64,000 nucleotides of DNA from JAIQFL01 sp035295745 (lineage in GTDB: Bacteria > Acidobacteriota > Terriglobia > Bryobacterales > Bryobacteraceae): contig DATGIL010000009.1 in assembly GCA_035295745.1 (NCBI GenBank), positions 62,001 to 126,000 of the forward strand. Reading direction: 5' to 3'. A program made the position numbers and the translations under genes. Below the pieces are notes generated by a model, which saw only the letters and a program-made list of their open reading frames with translations, was not told the origin of the DNA and did not search any database. Positions 18,243-25,612 of this stretch are shown in pieces. Numbering within the stretch: the first letter of the stretch is position 1; each line of letters starts with the position of its first letter.

Positions 18243-19784
18243 TCAATGCCGGGCTTGGTCGAGTGACCATTGCACCCGTTCCGCGATGAAGGCAGCGAAG
18301 GGCCGAATATCCGCATCGATGCTCGCATGGTCGAGCGCGGCGAGATAGGCGTTGCGGTCCTCGATGCGGACGACGGTCCATGGATATCCTCCCGAGGCGA
18401 GCATCGCATTCATCAGAAACCGCGCCATGCGTCCGTTACCGTCGGGGTAGGGGTGTATATAGCCAAACAGCCAGTGGCCAAGAACGGCGCACACGCCGGG
18501 CTCCGGTTCCTTTTCGAGAAGGTCGAAGAGCGCCGGCATGGCGTCACGCACGGCCTCCCACCGGGGCGGTACATAGCGGGAGGTACGCAGATAGACGGCG
18601 TCATTGCGGTATCCCGCCAGAGCGCGCGGCGCAATCAGACCGGCAGCGACGCACGGCTGGAACAGCTCGCGGTACCATTCGCGGTGCGTCATGCGCACCA
18701 AGTCTCCGGCATTGGCGCCGCCGATGATCTGGCCGACATTCTCCTTCACGACTTGAAAAGCCTGCCAATAGCCACGCGCCGCGAGCGCGTCGCGGCCCTG
18801 CCGATCGTCATTGTGCCGGTCCGGGTCCCAATTTCCCGCGCGCACCCGTTCGATCAGGTCTGGCGAAACGCTATAACCTTCGATCGATAGCGAATGATAC
18901 GCGTCGGCGCGGTAGATGTCGTCGACGAATCTCAGGAAGGCGTCGCGGTCCCGCGGCAGTCCCGGCGGTGGCGGAAACATCTCCAGAACGGCGCTCCGCA
19001 TCGACCCCCACATTGCGCGGACTCGCCCTACGATTGGCGCCGACGCCAGCGTCGCGGCCACTATCGCGGGAGCCGTCGCAAACGGATTGCTCTCGCGCAC
19101 ATCGTATCCGGCAGCCTTCATCGTTGTCACGATCTCGTCCGCGGCGGCGGACCGGCCGATGTGCCGAAGCGCGCCGGCCAGCCGGCCGGCAACGACGGTG
19201 TGCCCGCCGTCGAGCAGGCGGCGAAGCAACTCCGAGGCATCGGAAAAACTGGCAAGAACGACCTGTGTCTCGATCGGATTTGTGGTGAAGAACCCTTCGG
19301 GAACCCGGATCAGCGCCGCAGCTGCCGCAAAGAGACGCAACCCATCGCGTACAGTCACGTCGGCTGCGGCGGGCATTTGGGGCTGCTTGAGATCGTACAG
19401 CGATGTGTTGAATAGCAGGGTGATCTTGTTATTCATCCCCTTCGGGCTATACACAATGACTTGGGCAGGGATGACAGTATTCTCGGCGTGAAGGAGCAAC
19501 GACTGCTCGGGCGAGAGATGCCACTCATCACCAAAACGTTCATTGCAGTAGCGTGCGCAAAATTCCCAGAAAGAAGCGTACCAGGGAGTGCTGTCGCCGT
19601 CGCGCGCCGCCGGCCCCGAGGAAATCAGCCAGCCCTTGATGACTTCCTGGAGAAAACCGCTCTGCAGGAGCCGCTCCCGGTGTGTGCGGCCGAGTTCCTG
19701 GGATTGGAACACACGCCGTCCGCCCTTCTGTAAGTCGCGAAGGATGGTCAGCGAGGCGGCGAATTTTTCATTGGGTGTGGTCAT
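18243..19784 (-). CDS. Fic-domain protein with N-terminal winged-helix-like region
   Basis: 513 residues. The Fic core HPYPDGNGRMAR starts at residue 444 and matches HxFx(D/E)GNGR, so AMP or another nucleotide-derived group transfer to a hydroxyl is expected. The inhibitory motif (S/T)xxxE(G/N) is present ahead of it: S298-E302-G303 in YHSLSIEGY, so the protein is probably self-inhibited (class II Fic). Residues 1-60 (ILRDLQKGGRRVFQSQELG, LLQSGFLQEVIKGWLI) look like an AbiEi-type winged helix and may bind DNA. A 24-bp repeat array lies just upstream of the start, which fits autoregulation by that domain. The target of modification is unknown. Confidence 0.9.
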   Translation of the reverse strand: MTTPNEKFAASLTILRDLQKGGRRVFQSQELGRTHRERLLQSGFLQEVIKGWLISSGPAARDGDSTPWYASFWEFCARYCNERFGDEWHLSPEQSLLLHAENTVIPAQVIVYSPKGMNNKITLLFNTSLYDLKQPQMPAAADVTVRDGLRLFAAAAALIRVPEGFFTTNPIETQVVLASFSDASELLRRLLDGGHTVVAGRLAGALRHIGRSAAADEIVTTMKAAGYDVRESNPFATAPAIVAATLASAPIVGRVRAMWGSMRSAVLEMFPPPPGLPRDRDAFLRFVDDIYRADAYHSLSIEGYSVSPDLIERVRAGNWDPDRHNDDRQGRDALAARGYWQAFQVVKENVGQIIGGANAGDLVRMTHREWYRELFQPCVAAGLIAPRALAGYRNDAVYLRTSRYVPPRWEAVRDAMPALFDLLEKEPEPGVCAVLGHWLFGYIHPYPDGNGRMARFLMNAMLASGGYPWTVVRIEDRNAYLAALDHASIDADIRPFAAFIAERVQWSLDQARH

Positions 19785-19812
19785 TGGCCTTCCCGCAAGG
19801 TCGGGTCTATTG

Positions 19813-19908
19813 CAAGTATATTATGTTGTACGGATACAAGTTAATGATGCTGTGCTGACGCAAGTTTATTGTGCTGAATGATCACAAGTTTATTCTGCTA
19901 ATTGAAAG
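19813..19908. repeat. Four tandem 24-bp direct repeats upstream of the Fic gene
   Basis: Four head-to-tail units of exactly 24 bases start at 19813, 19837, 19861 and 19885, each beginning CAAGT with a following AT-rich core and a TGcTG-like half (consensus roughly CAAGTTTATTNTGCTG). They sit 29 to 124 bases upstream of the Fic start (19784, minus strand), in DNA much more AT-rich than its surroundings. The arrangement looks like iterons or a cooperative operator. The most natural reading is a binding array for the Fic protein's own winged-helix domain. Confidence 0.8.
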
Positions 19909-19973
19909 ATTATAAGCGGCTTATTTCGTCGATATTTGAGCTACGAAAACAAGCTGTGCATGCAAACCAAAAC

Positions 19974-21842
19974 TCAGTTTTCGTTCGAGTGGAGGCCGCC
20001 CGCTCCGGCGCGGAACGAGATGTTGCTGCGCAGCGGATCGTCTTCCAGCGGGGCCATGCAGTTCCACAGGCACGCTCCGCAGTGCACGCATTTTTCGCGA
20101 TCGAAGACTGGCACGCCTTCCGCGCCGAGCGTCAGCGCCTGGCCCGAGCAGATCTCGATGCACAGCTTCGAGGCGCAGCTCGCGCAGAAGTCAGGATAAA
20201 CAATGCGCACATGGTCGGCATAGCCCGGCGGCGCCTGCACCTTCCCGCCGATCAGCAGAGCGTCCTGGTGCGAGACCAGCAGTTGCCCGTCGTAAGGAAT
20301 CTCAGGCCAGCCGCAGCGGCTCATCAGCGCGTCGTGACAGGATTCGCCTTTCGCCCGGCACTCCGCCACCAGACGATTCATCTCGGCGACGGGGATTTTG
20401 CGGCGGTAGTACTCTTCCAGAGTGGGCATGATGCGCGGTTCGCCCTTCACCCAGCGCTTGCCTTTGGTGTATCCGGCCAGCCCCATCCCGACGAGTCCCG
20501 GAACTATGCCGCGATGGAATCCGTCGCGCGCCTTCTCGGCGATGTGGCCTTCTTCTTCCACCCAACTCGCCCTTCGGCGCGCTACGTAGGTGCGCTCGAG
20601 ATTCTCCTTGTTGAGCGGCTTCCCATCCTGGAGCAACTCCAGAACCGCTTCGGCCAGTTGGGTTCCGGTCGTCCAAGCTTCGTCCACGCCCGATCCGGTA
20701 AGTACATTGGTGCTTCCGGAGCCTTCTCCGATGCGGGCATACCCGTCGCCCACCAGCACTGGCTCTCCGCGGCGTCCAGACTCCTGCAACGACTTCGCAC
20801 CCCACGACCGCAGCTTGCTGCCTTTCAAGTAGCGCCAAAGGTAAGGATGCAACATGAAATGCTGCAGGTAACGATACGAGGTCCGCATCGGGCTGCCGAA
20901 CCATGACGGCACGAAGATCCCCACCGTCGCCATGCGCTCCGGATGCACGTACAGGAAGCCGAAGATCTCCGGCTCGGGATAGCCGAACGTGTGAATTACC
21001 GTGCCCGGCTCGAGGCGCGTATCTTCAGGCAGATCGACCACCATCTTCATGCCCAGCGCCCATTCCTGGTGATGATGACCGTCGGGGAGTCCGAACTCCT
21101 CGTCCAGTTGCCTCCCCACCGATCCGACAGGCCCATCCCCGACCACGGTCAATGCGGCGTGAATGTCCATGCCCGGCATAAACTGAGTTTCCGGCCGGCC
21201 GTCGCGGTCGACCCCTTGGTCGCAGAGACGCACACCATACACCCTGTCATCGGAATCGATCAGCGGGCCCTCGACGGGCGTGCCCGGCCAAATCTGCACC
21301 GTTCCGGACATCGCCAGCTCCGATCCCACAAATTGCAGAAACTGACCGAGGGACATCACCATCCCGCCGTGCTTATGCAGGAAGGTGGGAACGTACGGCA
21401 ATTCCATGCCATAGTCGCACTCGAAACCGAGCACGCGCAGCAGGCGGTCGCCGATCTTCAGCGTGTGGGAACGGCGGCTGGCGCCGATCGGATCCAGCAG
21501 GTACACCAGCTTCTCATCGATAACCCGAGCCGCCATGGGGATCTGACTGGGCTGCAGATCGGGCAACGTGGCCCGAATCCCTCGCGCCCTGGTCACTACA
21601 CCCGAAACGCCGAACGCGATGTCGTCGGCGCGTTCGTAGCAGGCCACCTGCAGTGGGAGCCCCGGATTGGCCGGGCTCTCCACCTGAGGCGTTCCATCCG
21701 GGTTCATCAGGCGCCGCGAAAGAGTAGTCAGAAAGCCGGCCGTTGCGGGACCGAACCCCACGCACACGATGTCGAGGTCCATCGTGGGCCGCTCCGGCTG
21801 TTGCGCCGGAGGGTGAGGCTCGTTGGGAAACAGATCGCTCAT
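19974..21842 (-). CDS. Electron transfer flavoprotein-ubiquinone oxidoreductase-like protein (FixC family)
   Basis: 622 residues. An FAD-binding Rossmann motif is at residues 22-33 (LDIVCVGFGPATAGF), with the family's long substrate/quinone-binding middle, and the C-terminus carries a ferredoxin-like cluster region: CASCASKLCIEIC and CVHCGACLWNC, enough cysteines for one or two iron-sulfur clusters. ETF-QO passes electrons from acyl-CoA dehydrogenases via ETF to the quinone pool at the inner membrane. Its start overlaps the stop of the acyl-CoA dehydrogenase gene by four bases (ATGA), so the two are translationally coupled, which supports this role. No etfAB genes are in the window. Confidence 0.9.
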   Translation of the reverse strand: MSDLFPNEPHPPAQQPERPTMDLDIVCVGFGPATAGFLTTLSRRLMNPDGTPQVESPANPGLPLQVACYERADDIAFGVSGVVTRARGIRATLPDLQPSQIPMAARVIDEKLVYLLDPIGASRRSHTLKIGDRLLRVLGFECDYGMELPYVPTFLHKHGGMVMSLGQFLQFVGSELAMSGTVQIWPGTPVEGPLIDSDDRVYGVRLCDQGVDRDGRPETQFMPGMDIHAALTVVGDGPVGSVGRQLDEEFGLPDGHHHQEWALGMKMVVDLPEDTRLEPGTVIHTFGYPEPEIFGFLYVHPERMATVGIFVPSWFGSPMRTSYRYLQHFMLHPYLWRYLKGSKLRSWGAKSLQESGRRGEPVLVGDGYARIGEGSGSTNVLTGSGVDEAWTTGTQLAEAVLELLQDGKPLNKENLERTYVARRRASWVEEEGHIAEKARDGFHRGIVPGLVGMGLAGYTKGKRWVKGEPRIMPTLEEYYRRKIPVAEMNRLVAECRAKGESCHDALMSRCGWPEIPYDGQLLVSHQDALLIGGKVQAPPGYADHVRIVYPDFCASCASKLCIEICSGQALTLGAEGVPVFDREKCVHCGACLWNCMAPLEDDPLRSNISFRAGAGGLHSNEN

Positions 21843-24127
21843 TGGGGGTAGTCCAATGCTTCCGGGATCATGACCTTGGTCAGCGCCTCAGCGGCACGGT
21901 CCTTCGCGAGTTGCGACCCGGTGAGACAGCCGTCCATGCGGACGCGCAGGCGCGAGAACTGATCGAGACCGTCGAACCGTACGCAGGGACCGGCTTTGGG
22001 CGTGTGGGTGCCATCGCGTTCCAGCACGTCGGTATAGCCGCGCGCCAGGCTGGCGATTCCCGGGATGAGGGATTCCAACGCGTCCAGATCGTCTGCCTCA
22101 TAGCACGTGGCGCAGCCTTCCGTATCCCACGCGGGATGGCGGTTGTAGCCGAAGACCAACTCGGCGCAGACGCGTCCCACTTCGCCCGCGGCGTGCGCGG
22201 CGTGCACGTGGCAGAGATCGGTGAGGAAGGATAGCAGGGCGGGCAGACCCTCCGACAGTGCAGCGCTCTCCGGACCTTTCTTGCCCAACTCCAACACGTC
22301 GAGAATCTGGTATCGCGAGGAGAGCAGCCAGCAGAGCGCGTCGGCGAGAGGGAAAGTCACACCTTGCCGCGAACCTTGATACAGCTTGGCGCCGTCGGCA
22401 TCGGTGCCCTTTTGCAGATGGTGGAGCGTCCAGAGCCACATCTGCATGGCCGTGGCGAGCGCGCAGGCGCCCGTTCCCGGGTGATCGTTGGCGATCAAGC
22501 GCATCTCCCGGATCCACTGTTGAAACTGCGCCAGGAACAGATCGTCAGTCATGGTGACGCTGAGTTGGCGGCGCTGGACGGCTTCGGGGCCCTCGTAGGT
22601 GGCCTCCAACTGCGCGTCCATCCACTTGTGGCCGAGGAAGCCGGGGCAGTCTTCGGTAATGCCGTAGCCTCCCATCAGGCTGACAGCTTCGCGCATCATG
22701 CGCGCGCCGTGTCCGGTGTTCCAGAGTTTGCAGGCGGGGCAAAGAACGTTGGCAACCGCGTCGAGTGTGGCATACGCGGTGAGAACTTCGTTCTCAGGGG
22801 CCAAAGGATAGCTCGCTTCGCTAGCGGGGGCCGGGGGCCTGGGGTCGAAGGCCGGAGAATGGCTCGCTCCGCCCGCGGGGAGCGGAGATTTATGCAGGAC
22901 GTCGATTGCCTGCTTTTGGATGGCGCGCATTGCCTTCAGGGTCGCGCTGCCGGGTTTGACTCCGCTGGATTCGAGGATTCCCACCTTTTTCTGCTCTAAA
23001 GGATCGAGAAGATCGAATATTCTGGCAGCTTCGAATCCGAGGGATGCGCTGGCCTCCCCCGTCGCCCAGACGTCGACCAGGCGGTGAACCACGTCCTGCT
23101 TGAGTTGCAGGCCCAATTCGTAGCGCGGCGATCCGGGTGTGGCGATGGAACCGCCCCGGAATCGTCCACGGCCATAGCGAATCACCGGCTCGACCGCACT
23201 CAGCAGCTTCGCCGACGTCATGATGGCGACCGTGACGCGCGTACGCCGGAAGACCGCCTCGATGATCTCGCCATGACTGTAGCGGGGCACTACCACTCCG
23301 TCCTTGATGGTGTAGCCGCCGATGATGCGGCTCGCCGGGACGCGCAGACTGAAGATCGGGTCGCGCGTGGACGAGAGCTGGTGCACCAGTTTGCGCGTCG
23401 GGGTTCCGCGGTCGAAGGTGCCGGGGTCGGTCTCTTCGAGAATCACCATGCAGCTTCCCTTAATGCGCGGGTCGTCCGATTCCACGGCTGCGGTGACGAA
23501 GTTGGCAAACCCCATGTTGGTAATAAATCGGCCGCGCTTGTCGACCTGCAGCATGGGCTCTTCGCCGGGCTGCCACTCCGCGACTCGCACCTTGCCGCCC
23601 AACATGCCGGTCTCGACGCCGACGTACGGAATCGGCTCGGTCAGGCAGAAGGCGCCGCGCCATGGTTTGCGGTCTTCGCCCGGTTGCGCCGGAGCGCAGC
23701 GGCTCATGTAGTAGTCGCGCTGCTCGGGAGTGCCGCGCTCGTGAATGGGCGAGAGGGCCAGGCATCCGGCCAGGCTGCCCGTCGCCGCACCCGCATCCAC
23801 CCACGCCAGTTCGAATGCCACCAGAGCCAGAGCGAGATTCTTCGGACCCTCGAGAAAGCCGCCCTGACCGGGATCCATAAATACACCGGTGACTCCCGAT
23901 TCGTCGAACGCCTGTAAGAGGGCCTGCTTTTCGGGTGTCCATTCGTGCGTGTTGCGTGCACCTTGTGCCACCAGCCGGGCGACGGGTCCGCGCGCCACCG
24001 CCCGCACCGATTGCACCAGCATCTGCAGATCGTAACGGTCCGCAAAACGCCACAAGATCTGCCGGACATCGTCGCCGGGCAGCGCATGCAAGTAGTCTGT
24101 CTGGGTTTCCGTGCCTGCGAGTGCCAT
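21839..24127 (-). CDS. Large acyl-CoA dehydrogenase family protein
   Basis: 762 residues if it starts at ATG 24127. The frame stays open upstream with protein-like sequence (LKHAFRYFRRGDFPWGYALADG), so an earlier non-ATG start cannot be excluded. Family motifs: CLTEPIPYVGVETG with FAD-binding surroundings (FITNMGFANFVTAAVE), MVILEETDPG, and a late LMGGYGITEDCPGFLGHKWMDAQLEATYEG, the usual C-terminal FAD-contact block. About residues 505-545 an unusual Ser/Pro/Ala-rich insertion occurs. The C-terminal extension beyond the core makes it longer than standard 380-residue enzymes, as in the large ACAD family. Coupled by a 4-base overlap to the ETF-QO gene, so a fatty acyl-CoA oxidation pair is likely. 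Confidence 0.88.
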   Translation of the reverse strand: MALAGTETQTDYLHALPGDDVRQILWRFADRYDLQMLVQSVRAVARGPVARLVAQGARNTHEWTPEKQALLQAFDESGVTGVFMDPGQGGFLEGPKNLALALVAFELAWVDAGAATGSLAGCLALSPIHERGTPEQRDYYMSRCAPAQPGEDRKPWRGAFCLTEPIPYVGVETGMLGGKVRVAEWQPGEEPMLQVDKRGRFITNMGFANFVTAAVESDDPRIKGSCMVILEETDPGTFDRGTPTRKLVHQLSSTRDPIFSLRVPASRIIGGYTIKDGVVVPRYSHGEIIEAVFRRTRVTVAIMTSAKLLSAVEPVIRYGRGRFRGGSIATPGSPRYELGLQLKQDVVHRLVDVWATGEASASLGFEAARIFDLLDPLEQKKVGILESSGVKPGSATLKAMRAIQKQAIDVLHKSPLPAGGASHSPAFDPRPPAPASEASYPLAPENEVLTAYATLDAVANVLCPACKLWNTGHGARMMREAVSLMGGYGITEDCPGFLGHKWMDAQLEATYEGPEAVQRRQLSVTMTDDLFLAQFQQWIREMRLIANDHPGTGACALATAMQMWLWTLHHLQKGTDADGAKLYQGSRQGVTFPLADALCWLLSSRYQILDVLELGKKGPESAALSEGLPALLSFLTDLCHVHAAHAAGEVGRVCAELVFGYNRHPAWDTEGCATCYEADDLDALESLIPGIASLARGYTDVLERDGTHTPKAGPCVRFDGLDQFSRLRVRMDGCLTGSQLAKDRAAEALTKVMIPEALDYPQ

Positions 24128-24241
24128 AGAGGAGAAATGCAGCAATCCGTCTGCCAGTGCATAACCCCATGGAAAATCACCACGCCGGAAGTACCTAAAT
24201 GCGTGTTTCAGACCTAAAAGTGCTAAATTTGCCCCACTTGG

Positions 24242-24256
24242 GTTAGTTACCCACGG
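24242..24256. promoter_or_regulatory. Palindromic operator candidate between divergent genes
   Basis: TGGGTtagttACCCA is an imperfectly spaced palindrome (5-bp arms) in the 161-base gap between the leftward acyl-CoA dehydrogenase and the rightward TonB-type gene. The surrounding 60 bases are AT-rich relative to the genome. It could bind a dimeric regulator of the lipid-oxidation pair. Confidence 0.4.
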
Positions 24257-24288
24257 CACAGAGCGCGCTAGAATCGAGCAGAGTTGGT

Positions 24289-25398
24289 ATGAACGATCAG
24301 GTGCGCACGGTACTTCGCGAACGACTCGCCGAGCTGGGCAACTCGGCACTGGGCTCCAGCGATTCGCTTCGCAGCGTCCTCTCCGGCACGCTTCCCGATG
24401 CGACGCCGGAAGTCGATGCACTGGCAGTCGCCGTGGACGCGCACGTACCTTTGGAATTGAGGGATTATTCAACAGACGCCGAGGCGCGGATGGCGCTCGA
24501 TTCCAGCATTCTTCATCTGGAACGCGGCCTGCGGGTCGATAGGCCCTCGGCAGCCTGGGCCGTCCTTACCCTGGCCTCCGCGACGGGCCACATCACGGAC
24601 GAGCAATTTCACGATCTGCTCGCCAAACTGGGCGGCGAGCCGTCGGTGCCTTCGGGACCCATGCCGGTTGCGGCGAACGTGGCGAGCCAGGCGGAGGTCC
24701 CGGCCAGATCTTGGACAGCTCCAGACAGACCACCGGAGCCGCCAGTTTCCACGCCTCCGCCACCACCTCCGCCGCCCCCAGTGCGGCGTGCCGCGCCGCC
24801 ACCGCAGGTGACGCGCGTGAAACCTCCACCACGTCCAACGAAGGCCCCGCCCGTTCCGGCACAGCAAGCGGCCTCGCAGCCGAAGCAGGTCGGGCTCGGC
24901 TGCGTGATCATGGTCGCATTGGCGGTCGGATTTTTCAGACTCGGCATGCATCAGTGGCAGTCTCACACGCCTGCCACGGTCCCAGTGCCGCAGACCAGTC
25001 CCCAATCCACCGGGACGGCCCCTAAGCCCGTTACCGATCCGCCAGTGGAAATACCGGTCGAACCCCCGCCTCCACCCGGACCTCCGGGGACGGAGCCGCA
25101 GCGCCCCACCCCGCGTAAGGTGGACGTCCGGGTTCAGGTAGAAAAGCTCATCGATCAGCCGCCGCCGAAGTACCCGCCACTAGCAAAGCAGGCGAGAATC
25201 CAAGGTGTGGTGACGTTGAAAGTGCTCATTGCGGAGGACGGTACCGTCAAATCGGCCCAACTCGTGTCGGGGCACCCGCTGCTGGCACCTGCAGCCTTGG
25301 ATGCCGTAAAGCGCTGGCGCTATCTGCCCACATTGGTGGACGGAGTACCGGTCGAAGTGGAGTCGGAAGCTGACGTCAGTTTCAAGCTGAATCAGTAA
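24289..25398 (+). CDS. TonB C-terminal domain protein with a large N-terminal cytoplasmic domain
   Basis: 369 residues. Residues 1-118 form a helical domain of unknown type that resembles the short helical modules in front of some bacterial signalling proteins. Then a Pro-rich stretch (about 148-195, with PPPPPPPPP), one membrane helix at about 202-219 (VGLGCVIMVALAVGFF), a second Pro-rich linker, and a TonB domain (YPPLAKQARIQGVVTLKVLI, LLAPAALDAVKRWRYLP, VDGVPVEVE). TonB normally begins with its membrane helix; here the helix lies after 200 residues, so the N-terminus is cytoplasmic. It may pass a cytoplasmic signal or energy to an outer-membrane partner. Convergent with the kinase gene at 25613-28123. 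Confidence 0.8.
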   Translation: MNDQVRTVLRERLAELGNSALGSSDSLRSVLSGTLPDATPEVDALAVAVDAHVPLELRDYSTDAEARMALDSSILHLERGLRVDRPSAAWAVLTLASATGHITDEQFHDLLAKLGGEPSVPSGPMPVAANVASQAEVPARSWTAPDRPPEPPVSTPPPPPPPPPVRRAAPPPQVTRVKPPPRPTKAPPVPAQQAASQPKQVGLGCVIMVALAVGFFRLGMHQWQSHTPATVPVPQTSPQSTGTAPKPVTDPPVEIPVEPPPPPGPPGTEPQRPTPRKVDVRVQVEKLIDQPPPKYPPLAKQARIQGVVTLKVLIAEDGTVKSAQLVSGHPLLAPAALDAVKRWRYLPTLVDGVPVEVESEADVSFKLNQ

Positions 25399-25612
25399 CG
25401 GTACTTCGGTCTCTGAGTCGACGCATTGAGCCGCGGCGCTCCTGGGGGTCCGATGTTTTTTCGAGTTGGCTGTCCACTCGCCGCGTGGTTGATGCCAGGT
25501 TCTGGCCGTAGATTTCGATCCATGTTCCAGGAGCAACAAGGCGTCACCAAACCCGAAGCGAATCCGGCCGCCCGGCAGTTTTCGTTTTTTGGTTCCCTGA
25601 ACGCGGCGCAGG

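Noticed and set aside
23460..24170. A minus strand frame of 236 codons starting MGLCTGRR
   Set aside because: It runs in another frame through the acyl-CoA dehydrogenase, whose motifs are intact.
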